The position numbers were made by a program, and so were the translations under genes. From contig NZ_AP023439.1 in assembly GCF_014701095.1 (NCBI RefSeq), positions 6,002,001-6,066,000 on the forward strand: 64,000 bases of DNA. The letters run 5' to 3'. The notes below the pieces were generated by a model, which was not told where the DNA came from, searched no databases, and worked only from the letters and a program-made list of their open reading frames with translations. This document shows positions 24,824-33,520 of this stretch, in pieces (position 1 is the stretch's first letter; each line of letters opens with the position of its first letter). This DNA is from Streptomyces tuirus (GTDB lineage Bacteria > Actinomycetota > Actinomycetes > Streptomycetales > Streptomycetaceae).

Positions 24824-25819
24824 TCACCGGGTTCCGGCGGCCGCGAACCGCGCCACGGCGGACACGTTCGACCTCGTCACGAAGGCGGGTCCGGTGAGCA
24901 CCGGGGCCGTTCCGCCGCCGCTGACGTTGCCGTTGGTCCGGTACAGCCACAGGGCGTCCACCGCGAGATAGCCCTGGAGGTAGGGCTGCTGGTCCACGGC
25001 GAACTGCACGTCGCCGTCCTTGACCGCCTTCACCAGGTCCTTGTTCAGATCGAAGGTGGCGACCTTCGCCCGGCTGCCGGACTGCCGCACGGCCTCGACG
25101 GCGCTCAGGGCGAACTGGGCGCCGTTGGTCACGACCTCGTCGATGCTCGAGTCCTGCCGCAGCCGGGAGGCGATCGTGGCGGTCACCGCGTCCGGGTCGG
25201 TGCCGTCCACGTACAGGTTGTCGGTCTGTCCGCGGAAGGTCTTGCGCACCCCCGCGCAGCGGGCCTCCAGTGCGACGTTGCCCCGCTCGTGCACCACGCA
25301 CAGGGCGTGCTCGGCCTTGAGGTCGTCCAGCTTGTCGCCGACGGCCCGGCCCGCGACGGATTCGTCCTGGCCGAAGTACTCCAGGAGCCCGGTCGGACGC
25401 CAGGCGTCGATACCGGAGTTGAGCCCGACGACCGGAATGCCGGCCGCCTTGGCCTGGGCGACCGGACCGCGCATCGCCGCCGGCTTGGCCAGGGTCACCG
25501 CGATGCCGTCGGCCTTGTCACGGACCGCGTCCCGCACCAGATCGGCCTGCGCTGCCGGGTCCGCGTCACCGACGTACGTCAGGTCGACACCGTCCTTGGC
25601 GGCCGCCGCCTCGGCACCCCTGCGCACCAGGTCCCAGAAGGCGTCCCCCTGGCCGCCGTGCGTCACCAGGGTGACCCTCATCCCGCCGCCCGGCCCGCCC
25701 GCCGCGTCGTCGGCCGCGCCGAGCGCGGAGCAGCCGGACACCAGCAGGCACAGGGCGGACGCCAGGGCTGCGACACTGCGGCGTCTGACGGAGGTGTGTG
25801 GCGGGGGAGCAGTCTTCAT
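24824..25819 (-). CDS. Orphan sugar-type substrate-binding lipoprotein
   Basis: 331 residues from ATG at 25819. The signal peptide ends in a lipobox LVSGC (Cys near residue 29). The mature part has the RbsB-type fold: VTLVTHGGQGDAFWDLVRRG, ADGIAVTLAKPAAMRGPV, GIPVVGLNSGIDAW, EVVTNGAQFALSAVEA and VDQQPYLQGYLAVD. Binding proteins of this kind bind ribose, xylose, inositol or autoinducer-2-like sugars. No permease or ATPase gene is close by, so it is either part of a system encoded elsewhere or a receptor for signalling. The conservon starts on the same strand about 190 nt downstream. Confidence 0.88.
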   Translation of the reverse strand: MKTAPPPHTSVRRRSVAALASALCLLVSGCSALGAADDAAGGPGGGMRVTLVTHGGQGDAFWDLVRRGAEAAAAKDGVDLTYVGDADPAAQADLVRDAVRDKADGIAVTLAKPAAMRGPVAQAKAAGIPVVGLNSGIDAWRPTGLLEYFGQDESVAGRAVGDKLDDLKAEHALCVVHERGNVALEARCAGVRKTFRGQTDNLYVDGTDPDAVTATIASRLRQDSSIDEVVTNGAQFALSAVEAVRQSGSRAKVATFDLNKDLVKAVKDGDVQFAVDQQPYLQGYLAVDALWLYRTNGNVSGGGTAPVLTGPAFVTRSNVSAVARFAAAGTR

Positions 25820-26141
25820 GAGGGGCGGACCTCGCTGTGCGGCCGAGCAAGAGCAGGGTGAGAGTGCAGGCGGGGCCGCAGGGTGCACCGGGCGCATGAC
25901 TCTCGCTGGCCCGGAGCCAACCGTGTGTGACCACCGGTCGTCAAGTGAGCAGCCACATGCCGTGAGTTGGTGCTGCCGCATCGTGATGATCTGTCCGGCC
26001 GGTCGAACGAGGATCGCCGCGGATGCTCTCACCTCGGCTTTCCGTACCGTCCGTGCGGTTCGCCCAGGCCGGGCGGACCGGCGTGACGGCGGCGGAAAGT
26101 GAGCGCGGCGGAGGGTCCGATCCGCCGGCCTCGTCCGCCCG

Positions 26142-26285
26142 GCCGCACATCGTCCGGACGCAGCCCAGGGCGAGAGCGACGTGACCGGGCTCGCCGAGCG
26201 GATCGGCGGGGCCCTGCCCGCGGTCAGCCGGCACCTCACCGAGCTGGAGCCGGCCGGAGGGCGCCGTAGAGCGATTCCCGGGGCA
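26142..26285 (+). pseudogene. Possible remnant of an ArsR-like helix-turn-helix regulator
   Basis: In one plus-strand frame the translation SDVTGLAERIGGALPAVSRH followed by LTELEPAGG (26175-26258) matches the recognition-helix part of ArsR-family regulators. There is no good start, the upstream part is short and the C-terminal part runs into a repeat. It may be a leftover of a deleted gene. The rest of 25820-26346 has no recognisable gene. Confidence 0.3.
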
Positions 26286-26333
26286 CGGCGCCCGCCGCGG
26301 GCGCCGTAGAGCCGACTCCCAGGACACGGCGCC
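26259..26333. repeat. Imperfect tandem repeat of about 35 bp
   Basis: GGGCGCCGTAGAGC... at 26259-26292 and again at 26299-26333 share about 30 of 35 positions and both end in CACGGCGCC. They lie between the ArsR-like remnant and the end of the P450 gene. Confidence 0.55.
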
Positions 26334-26346
26334 GCCGCGCCGCCCG

Positions 26347-27591
26347 TCAGCCCGTCAGAACCGGCAGCGACCGATGGCCGTGCGAGATGAAGGAGTCCAC
26401 CGGCGGCAGCCCTTCCTCCGGCGCTGCGAGAGCCAGGCCGGGGAATCGCGCGAAGAGCGCGGGCAGGGCCACCCGCGCCTCCAGCCGCCCGAGCGGGGCG
26501 CCGAGGCAGTGGTGGACGCCGTATCCGAAGGCCAGATGATCCTTCGAAGCCCGTGTGACGTCGAAGACGGCGGCGTCCGGGCCGTGCTGCTGCGGGTCGC
26601 GTCCGGCGGCGGCGTACGCGGCGAGGATCGCCTCTCCCTTGCGGATCACCGCGCCGTCCGGGCCGCCCAGTTCCCCGAGGGGCAGGTCCTCGACCGCGTA
26701 CCGCAGCGGCAGGCTGGCCACCGGCGCCTCGGCCCGCAGCGTCTCCTCCACGACGTCGTCCCAGGAGGCCTGCCCACCGAGGACGAGCGCGAGCTGGGCG
26801 GGGTGGCCGAGCAGCGCGTGGACGGCGTTGTCGAGCAGGTTGACCGTCGTCTCGTGACCGGCGCTGATGACCAGCATCAGCGTGTCGAGCAGCTCCTGCT
26901 CGCTGAGCCGTGTGCCGCCGTCCTCCTCGCGGGCCGAGATCAGCGCGGAGGTCAGGTCGTCACCGGGCGCCGCCCGCTTCGCGGCGACCAGTTCGCCGAG
27001 GACGGCGTAGAACCGGGCGTAGATGTCGGCGACTTCGTCCGGTTCCGCCGAGGTGTGGAAGACGCCGTCCACCACGATCCGCAACTCGGCGCCCAACTCC
27101 TGTGGCAGGCCGAGCAGTTCGCCGATGACCCGGATGGGCAGCGGGTAGCAGAACTCCTCCCGCAGGTCGACCGCGCGGCCTCCGGCCCCCGCCTCTTCGA
27201 CGTGGTCGAGGAGCGTCGCGGTGATCTCCTCGATGCGGGGCCGCAGCGCGGTGGTGCGGCGGGCGGTGAACGCCTTGGAGACGAGGGTGCGCAGGCGTTT
27301 GTGCTCGGTGCCGTAGGCCGTGAACATGTTCCGCACCGCGACCCAGGTGTACAGCGGCCAGTCCGGCGAGACCTCGCCGTCGATCCAGCGCTGCCAGTGC
27401 CGGCGGGGGTCCTTCGACACCCGCGGGTCGGTGAGCAGCCGCTTCAGGAGCGGGGCGCTGCTGATCGCCCAGGCCGGGACACCGTGGGGGAGTTCGACGG
27501 GCGTGACGGGTCCGCGCTCACGGATGCGGGCGGCCTCGCCGTGGATGTCGCGGCCGGTCGGGTCGATCACCATCGGGTGGCTGAACTCCAT
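26347..27591 (-). CDS. Cytochrome P450
   Basis: 414 residues from ATG at 27591, with GGGAGAG upstream; in-frame sequence upstream to 27669 is not needed. The I-helix oxygen-binding motif is AGHETT, the ExxR motif is ETLR, and the heme-binding loop is FGYGVHHCLGAPLGRLE with the Cys thiolate. The architecture is that of the soluble CYP105/107-like Streptomyces P450s. No ferredoxin gene is next to it, so a redox partner must come from elsewhere. Substrate unknown. It lies downstream of the DUF6230/DUF6114 pair on the same strand with a gap of 126 nt. Confidence 0.95.
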   Translation of the reverse strand: MEFSHPMVIDPTGRDIHGEAARIRERGPVTPVELPHGVPAWAISSAPLLKRLLTDPRVSKDPRRHWQRWIDGEVSPDWPLYTWVAVRNMFTAYGTEHKRLRTLVSKAFTARRTTALRPRIEEITATLLDHVEEAGAGGRAVDLREEFCYPLPIRVIGELLGLPQELGAELRIVVDGVFHTSAEPDEVADIYARFYAVLGELVAAKRAAPGDDLTSALISAREEDGGTRLSEQELLDTLMLVISAGHETTVNLLDNAVHALLGHPAQLALVLGGQASWDDVVEETLRAEAPVASLPLRYAVEDLPLGELGGPDGAVIRKGEAILAAYAAAGRDPQQHGPDAAVFDVTRASKDHLAFGYGVHHCLGAPLGRLEARVALPALFARFPGLALAAPEEGLPPVDSFISHGHRSLPVLTG

Positions 27592-27717
27592 CGGAACTCT
27601 CCCTGGGCTGACGGCTGTTCGCGGAGCGCGCGCAAGCCCGGCGGGCGAGCGCGCGAGACGTCCAGCCAAGTGGCCGCGGCCGGGCCGCGCCAGGGGGCCG
27701 AGGATCCATGACCTGAT

Positions 27718-28167
27718 TCAGGCGGTCCGGCCGGCCTCCCGCTCCAGGGGCCGCGCCACGGCCTTCGCGGCCCTGGCCTCCTTCCGGCGCCGCCTGCGGC
27801 TGACGCGGGGTTCCTGGTCCGGGAGCCAGCCGAAGGCGAGGCAGCTGCCGGTCACGCCCAGGAGCAGGCCGATGAAGAAGCCGCCCAGGTTGGAGGTCAG
27901 CCAGGTGCCGAGGGAGACCAGCACCCCGATGACCGAGTAGAACAGGCGCTGGGCGGGGTTGAGGAGGATCAGCACGCCGCACAGCAGCATCACGACCGGC
28001 AGCAGGTAGCCGGCCAGGCCCTGCATGCCGACGTGCACGATGACGTCCAGCGACGCCTTCAGCGTGAGCAGGACCTCCACCCCGCCGAGGGCGAGCAGCA
28101 GCCCGCCCCAGAAGGGACGGGCGGCCCGCCACTGCCGGAAGGCGGGCCGGACCCCCTCGCGTGGCAT
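27718..28167 (-). CDS. DUF6114 membrane protein
   Basis: 149 residues from ATG at 28167, in a TGATG overlap with the DUF6230 gene; a GTG 6 nt upstream is also possible. About four hydrophobic helices follow the N-terminal FRQWRAARPFWGG, which I recognise as DUF6114, and an Arg/Lys/Ala-rich cytosolic tail closes it. The family is restricted to actinomycetes and regularly accompanies DUF6230. Function unknown; a small membrane complex with the partner is likely. Confidence 0.85.
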   Translation of the reverse strand: MPREGVRPAFRQWRAARPFWGGLLLALGGVEVLLTLKASLDVIVHVGMQGLAGYLLPVVMLLCGVLILLNPAQRLFYSVIGVLVSLGTWLTSNLGGFFIGLLLGVTGSCLAFGWLPDQEPRVSRRRRRKEARAAKAVARPLEREAGRTA

Positions 28168-28838
28168 CAGCACCCCGATCCGCTGAAGCCCAGCTTCAGA
28201 CCGGGCAGCTTGAACACGCCTGCGGTGGTGGCGTAGTTGGTCTGCCGCAGGTCGGCGATGTGCACGGTGTCGGACTGCTGGCTGAACACGCCCTTCGGCC
28301 CGCGGCCGTTCGGCCCTGCCTTGTCGAGCGTGCCGGCGTCGTTGCCGATCTCGATGTTGGTGAACGCGGCGTCGCCGGTCAGCTCGGTCGAGTCGGTCGT
28401 CAGGTCGCTGGCACGGACCTTCTGAGCCCCCTCACCCGCCCTGATGACCAGGTTCGTGCCGCCGAGGTCCACGCTCTGGCACAGCTTGGAGAGCGTCGCG
28501 TTCTTGATCACGGACGTGACGACCAGCACCTGACCGCCGGTGTCACCCGCGTTGGGGCTGCCCTCGGCCATCTCGTCCAGGCCGCCGAACTGTGCGAAGC
28601 CGGTGCCGTCCAGCTCGGTCGCGGTGACCGTGAACGGCATGCCGGAGATGGCGAACTGCACACCCAGCGCCCCTTGGGCCGTGAGGACCGCGAGGCCCGC
28701 GGCGGCCAGGGTGGCCGGTACCGCCATCACCGCGGCCCGGCGCGCCCGGACCCGCCCGCGTCGCGCGGGAGCGGCACTGGCGTCCGGGGCGGCGGCGCCG
28801 TCCGGTCTTTCGGGGGTGTGCCCGGCGGGGGAGGTCAT
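28167..28838 (-). CDS. DUF6230 secreted/anchored protein
   Basis: 223 residues from ATG at 28838 with GGAGCAGAC as ribosome site. A cytosolic Ala/Arg-rich head is followed by one hydrophobic helix (about residues 35-58), then an extracytoplasmic beta-rich domain with ISGMPFTVTATELDG, FAQFGGLDE and a C-terminal GSGC end. I recognise this as DUF6230. It is translationally coupled to the DUF6114 gene. Members are usually made in aerial or sporulating stages as far as I recall, but the sequence itself does not show this. Confidence 0.85.
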   Translation of the reverse strand: MTSPAGHTPERPDGAAAPDASAAPARRGRVRARRAAVMAVPATLAAAGLAVLTAQGALGVQFAISGMPFTVTATELDGTGFAQFGGLDEMAEGSPNAGDTGGQVLVVTSVIKNATLSKLCQSVDLGGTNLVIRAGEGAQKVRASDLTTDSTELTGDAAFTNIEIGNDAGTLDKAGPNGRGPKGVFSQQSDTVHIADLRQTNYATTAGVFKLPGLKLGFSGSGC

Positions 28839-28978
28839 GTCTGCTCCAGGTGCGTGTCGGTGCGGATCGGACGTCGGTGGCACGTTGCCCTGGCGCGGAC
28901 ATCGACCGCGTGCGTACGTCTCCCGCAACCCCCGGCGGTTGCAAGGGCTTTCTCGTCACGCCGCAGTAGCCATCGGTG

Positions 28979-29007
28979 AAGTTACCGGCGGTTACATGAA
29001 GGGTCAA
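28979..29007 (-). promoter_or_regulatory. Putative promoter of the DUF6230-DUF6114 unit
   Basis: On the minus strand TTGACC (29007-29002) and TAACTT (28984-28979) are separated by 17 nt, an ideal spacing. The expected start site is about 28972, giving a leader of about 130 nt. Confidence 0.5.
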
Positions 29008-29100
29008 GGGAAGTGTGGACAAAGAGTGTTCCTTGTGCGCCGCGGGTGAGCAGCCCCTCTCCCGAAACGCTCATCTCGCGCACAACTCCCTTGCTGAGCC

Positions 29101-29130
29101 TTGACGTTGACGGATACTCAGGTCTACAAC
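29101..29130 (+). promoter_or_regulatory. Putative promoter of the secreted-protein gene with long leader
   Basis: TTGACG (29101-29106) and TACAAC (29125-29130) with an 18-nt spacer. The leader to the ATG at 29508 would be about 370 nt; it holds a 7-bp hairpin CGTGGCG/CGCCACG (29151-29171) and no gene I can support. Confidence 0.45.
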
Positions 29131-29507
29131 TCTCCTCGTCCCACCGGATCCGTGGCGCCGGATCCGCCACGCGGCACGTCCATGTGTCCCGGACCCGCCC
29201 GTCCCGGTACGGGCAACTCGTCGCCCGGTGCGTCCGCACGGGCTTTCCATGCCCGAGTCCCCCGCCACGGCATGGCCGCCTTCCCTGGAGCCGTGCCACC
29301 AGCCACCCCCCGCCCGGCCCGGCCGGAGGTCCCTTCCCGTGTGGGCCTCCGGCCGGTGCCGGCCTGCCGTTGCCGGCCCGTCACGTACGGAGAAGGCGTG
29401 ACGAGCCGGCAACGGCGGACGCCCGGCAGCGCCCCCACCCCCCCGCCATGGAAATCGGCAGCACTCCCCACCCCTTCACCCCCCACCATGGAAAGAGGTA
29501 CACCCGC

Positions 29508-30149
29508 ATGCGTACGCGCACCCTCCTCGCCCTGACCGCCGCCGTCGCCGCCCTGGGCCTCGGCGCCCCCGCCTCCGCCGCCGACACCCCCGTGCTGACC
29601 ACAGCCGACGGCGCGGCCGTCGCGGTCGGCGACGCCCTCGACGCGTCCCTGGCGAGCGGCACCGCCGCCACCTTCTACTCCAGCGCGACCGGCACCAGCG
29701 GCATCTCCTGCACCCAGTCGGCGTTCTCCGCCACCGTCACCGACAACCCGGCCGCCCCCGGTACCGCCACCGAGACCCTGACCAAGCACAGCTTCGACAC
29801 CACCGGCTGTACCACCAACGTCGTCGGAGTGACCGGCGTCAGCGGCATCACCGTCGACAACCTGCCCTACACCACCAGCGTGTCCTCCGGCGGCACCGTC
29901 TCCGTCACCCCGGCCGCCGGCTCCACCGTCCAGTCCACGGTCAAGCTGCGCACCCTGCTCGGCACCATCACCTGCGTCTACCAGGCCCCCGGCCTGAGCG
30001 GCACGGCGAGCAACGCCGACAACAGCATCTCCTTCACCAACCAGCAGTTCACCAAGGTGTCCGGCTCGTCGCTCTGCTTCGCCAACGCCTTCTTCACCGC
30101 CACGTACGCCCCGGTGACCAAGGGCGGCGTCGCCGTCAACGTGAACTAG
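29508..30149 (+). CDS. Secreted protein of unknown function, four cysteines
   Basis: 213 residues from ATG at 29508 with GAAAGAGG upstream. A clear Sec signal peptide ends with APASA near residue 24. The mature part is Thr/Ser/Gly/Val-rich and beta-like, with four Cys (ISCTQSAF, TTGCTTN, ITCVYQAP, SLCFANAF) that could make two disulfides. Streptomyces encode several such small secreted proteins, often called Tat-pathway or hypothetical proteins. No catalytic motif is visible. It is divergent from the DUF6230 pair and convergent with the LPMO gene. Confidence 0.8.
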   Translation: MRTRTLLALTAAVAALGLGAPASAADTPVLTTADGAAVAVGDALDASLASGTAATFYSSATGTSGISCTQSAFSATVTDNPAAPGTATETLTKHSFDTTGCTTNVVGVTGVSGITVDNLPYTTSVSSGGTVSVTPAAGSTVQSTVKLRTLLGTITCVYQAPGLSGTASNADNSISFTNQQFTKVSGSSLCFANAFFTATYAPVTKGGVAVNVN

Positions 30150-30167
30150 GGCAGCGGGAGCGGTAGT

Positions 30168-31091
30168 TCAGCGTCGCCGTAGCCGTACGGCGAGGGCGGC
30201 GCCGCCGGTGAGCAACAGCACCGCCGCGGCGCCGCCCGCCAGCACGGGCGCGGACGGGCCGGAAGCCGGAGAGGACGTACTGGCCAGTGGCGTCTCGTCG
30301 CCACCCCGGGGCCGCGCGCCGGGGGAGTCCTGCACGGCAGGGCTCGCCGCCGGCTCCTCCTTCTCCGGCTCCGTCGTCTGCCCGGGCTCCTTCTGCCCGG
30401 GCTCCTTCTTCTTCTGCTCGGGTTTCTCCTCGGGCTGCTGCTCCTTCTTCGCCGCCGGGAAGACCACGTCCGAGCACGAGTAATAGGTGTCCGGCGTACT
30501 GCTGTTCTGCCAGACCGTGTACAGCACATGCCGCCCGCTCCGGTCGGACGGCAGAGTGACCCGGAAGCGGTACACGCCACCCGTCAGCGCCGGGTCCGTC
30601 ACCGTGGCGAACGGCTTCTCGGGCAGGTCGGACCAGTTCAGCGGCCCGGCCGGATCGTAGCCGGGCTTCGTCAGATACATCCGGAACGAGCCGGTGTGCG
30701 GGATCGTCGAGACGTACCGCATCGTCAGCGTCGCGCCGGGCGTCATCCGCGTCGACGGCCAGTCGGCGCGGGCGAGATCGAGGCCCCGGTAGGCGAGCAG
30801 GCCCCCGCTGCACAGCTTGCCGTCCGGGATGACCTCCCGGTCCCGGCCGCCGACGTTCGCCACCCGCAGGTTGTCCCAGGCCGTGAAGGGCGCGCCGTTC
30901 GCGGCGACGGCCGCACGGCACGCGGCCGTTCCCGCACGCTCACCACCCTCCGGGGAGCAGGCCACCACCCGGCTCACCGGGTCCGTCGGGGCCCCGTGCG
31001 CCCGCGCCGGCCCGGCCGCCCACAGCGGCAGCAGCACGGGGGTCACGAGGGCGGCCGCGAGTGCGGCGCGGTGTGCGGTCGTACGGGGCAT
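30168..31091 (-). CDS. Membrane-anchored AA10 lytic polysaccharide monooxygenase
   Basis: 307 residues from ATG at 31091. The signal peptide is predicted to be cut in GPARA|HGAPTDPVSR, leaving His1, the first ligand of the copper histidine brace. The second His is in STIPHTGSFRMYLTK, and the end of the domain (HVLYTVWQNSSTPDTYYSCSDV) is typical of chitin- or cellulose-active AA10 enzymes. A Glu/Lys/Pro-rich linker of about 60 residues leads to a C-terminal hydrophobic helix and RLRRR. The sequence PLASTSS before the helix resembles a class E sortase LAxTG signal but lacks the Gly. The enzyme should stay on the cell surface. Confidence 0.9.
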   Translation of the reverse strand: MPRTTAHRAALAAALVTPVLLPLWAAGPARAHGAPTDPVSRVVACSPEGGERAGTAACRAAVAANGAPFTAWDNLRVANVGGRDREVIPDGKLCSGGLLAYRGLDLARADWPSTRMTPGATLTMRYVSTIPHTGSFRMYLTKPGYDPAGPLNWSDLPEKPFATVTDPALTGGVYRFRVTLPSDRSGRHVLYTVWQNSSTPDTYYSCSDVVFPAAKKEQQPEEKPEQKKKEPGQKEPGQTTEPEKEEPAASPAVQDSPGARPRGGDETPLASTSSPASGPSAPVLAGGAAAVLLLTGGAALAVRLRRR

Positions 31092-31452
31092 CCGGCTGCT
31101 CTCCTCGGCCCGGGGCGGCACGTTCGGTAGGGGAGTACGGGAAATCGGCCCGACGCGTTCATCACGCCACGACCTGCTCGAAAAGGGGCCATTGAGCGGT
31201 CGACCGCCCGCCATAGAGGGTGTGGTTCCAGCCGGATCGAGGGTTTCCCCCGTATCCCGCTGACCTCCCCTTTGCCTATCGTTCGAGCACTGCTGACCCA
31301 CAGGTAACCCCGAACGGGTCCGCTCGCACCCCACGCCTGGCCGGCCACCGCGTCGCTCTTCGCTTTTCGAACCACCCCCCTGCGCTTCGACGACGAAGCG
31401 AGTCCACCGCCGCTCCGTCCAGCCCGGAGTCCGGCCACGAAAGGCAACGACC
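31092..31452. other. Intergenic region between LPMO and protease genes
   Basis: 361 nt that should contain two divergent promoters. The plus side near 31260-31310 is less G+C-rich, but no hexamer pair stands out. No short gene with a ribosome site is visible. The protease start has GAAAGG at 31438-31443. Confidence 0.4.
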
Positions 31453-33240
31453 GTGCGTACCTCCCCACAGCTCAGACGGAAGCTGATATCCGTCGCCGCA
31501 GTCTCCGCCGCCCTGCTGACCGCGGTCCCCGCCTCGGCCGCAGTCGCCCAGGAGGCCGCCCCCCGCCCGGCCGCCCAGACCGAGGCCGCCCCCGGTGTCC
31601 AGGCCGAGCGCCTCATCGTCGGCTACAAGTCCGGGGCCAGCGAGGCCACGTCCAACAAGGCGGCGGCCGCCGACGCCGAGTCCAAGGCCGAGAAGACCGG
31701 CGAGGACGTCGACTTCCAGCGCCGCCTCGGCACCGGCGCCGCACTCGTCGAGCTGGGCACCCACCCCACCCGTGCCTCCGTCGCCGACGTCGTCGCCCAG
31801 TACAAGGCCGACCCGCAGGTCGCCTACGTCGTCCCGGACCGCCTGAACAAGCCGACGGCCGTCACCCCGAACGACACCGAGTACAGCAAGCAGTGGGACC
31901 TGTTCGAGTCGACCGCGGGCATGAACGTCCCCGGCGCCTGGGACACCACCACCGGCAGCGGCGTGACCGTCGCCGTCATCGACACCGGCTACGTCACCCA
32001 CTCCGACCTGGCCACGAACATCGTCGGCGGCTACGACTTCATCTCCGACACCGCCGTCTCCGTCGACGGCAACGGCCGGGACAGCAACCCGGCCGACCCG
32101 GGCGACTGGTACAACGCCAACGAGTGCGGCCAGGGCATCGCCGCCTCCGGCTCCTCCTGGCACGGCACCCACGTGGCCGGCACCATCGCCGCCGCCACCA
32201 ACAACGGCAAGGGTGTCGCCGGTATCGCCCACGGCGCGAAGATCTCCCCGGTCCGCGTCCTCGGCAAGTGCGGCGGCTACGACTCCGACATCATCGACGC
32301 CATCACCTGGGCGTCCGGCGGCACCGTCTCCGGCGTGCCCGCCAACACCAACGTGGCCAAGGTCATCAACATGAGCCTCGGCGGGGGCGGCGCCTGCTCC
32401 AGCGCCACCCAGAGCGCCATCAACGGCGCTGTGAGCCGCGGCACCTCGGTCGTCGTCGCGGCCGGCAACGAGAACCAGAACGTCTCGAACGCCTCCCCGG
32501 CGAACTGCAGCAACGTCATCGCGGTCGCCGCGACCAACCGCTCCGGCAGCCGCGCCTCGTACTCCAACTACGGCTCGCTCGTCGACATCGCCGCCCCCGG
32601 CGGTGAGACCCGCACCTCCACCGCCAACGGCATCCTCTCCACGCTGAACTCCGGCACGAAGACGCCGTCGAGCGAGAACTACGCCTACTACCAGGGCACC
32701 AGCATGGCCACCCCGCACGTCGCGGGCCTCGCCGCGCTGATGAAGTCGGCCAACTCCGCCCTCACCCCGGCGCAGATCGAGTCGGCCATCAAGGCCAACG
32801 CCCGTGCCCTGCCCGGCACCTGCTCCGGCGGCTGCGGCGCGGGCCTCGCGGACGCCGCCAAGACGGTCCAGGCCGTGAAGGGCGGCACGTCCACCGGCAC
32901 GACGTTCTCCAGCACCGCCGCCGTCGCCATCCCGGACAACGGCGCCGCGATCGAGTCGCCGATCAGCGTCACCGGCCGCAGCGGCAACGCCCCCTCGGCC
33001 CTCCAGGTCGGCGTCGACATCACCCACACCTACCGCGGCGACCTCGTCATCGACCTGGTCGCGCCGGACGGGTCGGCGTACCGCCTGAAGTCCGCCGCGG
33101 CGGACTCCGCCGACAACGTGAACACCACCTACACGGTGAACGCTTCCAGTGAAGCGGCCAACGGCACCTGGAAGCTGCGCGTCCAGGACACCGCCGCCCA
33201 GGACACGGGCACGCTCAACAGCTGGAAGCTGACCTTCTGA
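31453..33240 (+). CDS. Secreted S8 subtilisin-like protease with P-domain
   Basis: 595 residues from GTG at 31453. Signal peptide to about residue 33; I9-type propeptide (about 50-135; AERLIVGYKSG, RLGTGAALVELG); S8 catalytic domain with Asp in VAVIDTGY, His in HGTHVAGTIA and Ser in GTSMATPHVAG; then a C-terminal proprotein-convertase P-domain (PDNGAAIESPISV to GTLNSWKLTF). The catalytic triad is complete. Such proteases are self-processed outside the cell. No LAxTG or membrane anchor is present, so it should be released. A strong terminator follows. Confidence 0.95.
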   Translation: MRTSPQLRRKLISVAAVSAALLTAVPASAAVAQEAAPRPAAQTEAAPGVQAERLIVGYKSGASEATSNKAAAADAESKAEKTGEDVDFQRRLGTGAALVELGTHPTRASVADVVAQYKADPQVAYVVPDRLNKPTAVTPNDTEYSKQWDLFESTAGMNVPGAWDTTTGSGVTVAVIDTGYVTHSDLATNIVGGYDFISDTAVSVDGNGRDSNPADPGDWYNANECGQGIAASGSSWHGTHVAGTIAAATNNGKGVAGIAHGAKISPVRVLGKCGGYDSDIIDAITWASGGTVSGVPANTNVAKVINMSLGGGGACSSATQSAINGAVSRGTSVVVAAGNENQNVSNASPANCSNVIAVAATNRSGSRASYSNYGSLVDIAAPGGETRTSTANGILSTLNSGTKTPSSENYAYYQGTSMATPHVAGLAALMKSANSALTPAQIESAIKANARALPGTCSGGCGAGLADAAKTVQAVKGGTSTGTTFSSTAAVAIPDNGAAIESPISVTGRSGNAPSALQVGVDITHTYRGDLVIDLVAPDGSAYRLKSAAADSADNVNTTYTVNASSEAANGTWKLRVQDTAAQDTGTLNSWKLTF

Positions 33241-33279
33241 TCCTCCTTCGGAAACGCTGAACGAGGCGGGCCACAAGCG

Positions 33280-33320
33280 GGCGGGCCGGCCGGTGCGGAT
33301 GGGGCACCGGCCGGCCCGCC
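33280..33320 (+). terminator. Strong 17-bp hairpin terminator after the protease
   Basis: GGCGGGCCGGCCGGTGC (33280-33296), 7-nt loop, GCACCGGCCGGCCCGCC (33304-33320), followed by TTTACG. A perfect stem followed by T residues makes it the best classical terminator in the window. Confidence 0.9.
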
Positions 33321-33474
33321 TTTACGTCTGGCCCCACATCCCTCACAGTTAGATACCGGACGCGCTGTTTTCTTTCACCAGTCGCGCTTGTTTTGCCGGA
33401 TGTGCACCCGCACTCCGGCACACTGGAGTGATGAGTGCCGTCTCAGGGTGAGTTATCGTGTACGGGCGGTAAAA

Positions 33475-33496
33475 ACAAACGGCATGACCCGTTCAT
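33475..33496 (+). promoter_or_regulatory. ARE-like operator for the CprB-type receptor
   Basis: The 22 bases at 33475-33496 start ACAAACGG and end CCCGTTCAT, an imperfect inverted repeat of AAACGG-type arms. From memory, the consensus used for CprB DNA binding begins ACATACGG and ends CCCCGTTTAT; about 17 of 22 positions agree. It ends 24 nt before the receptor start codon, so binding would repress the receptor gene itself. Confidence 0.7.
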
Positions 33497-33520
33497 TTCC
33501 GTCCCGGGAGAGTTCAGCCG

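Noticed and set aside
31276..33276. 666-codon minus-strand frame opposite the S8 protease
   Set aside because: Gly/Val/Asp/Arg-rich antisense shadow; the plus strand has the complete catalytic triad and P-domain.
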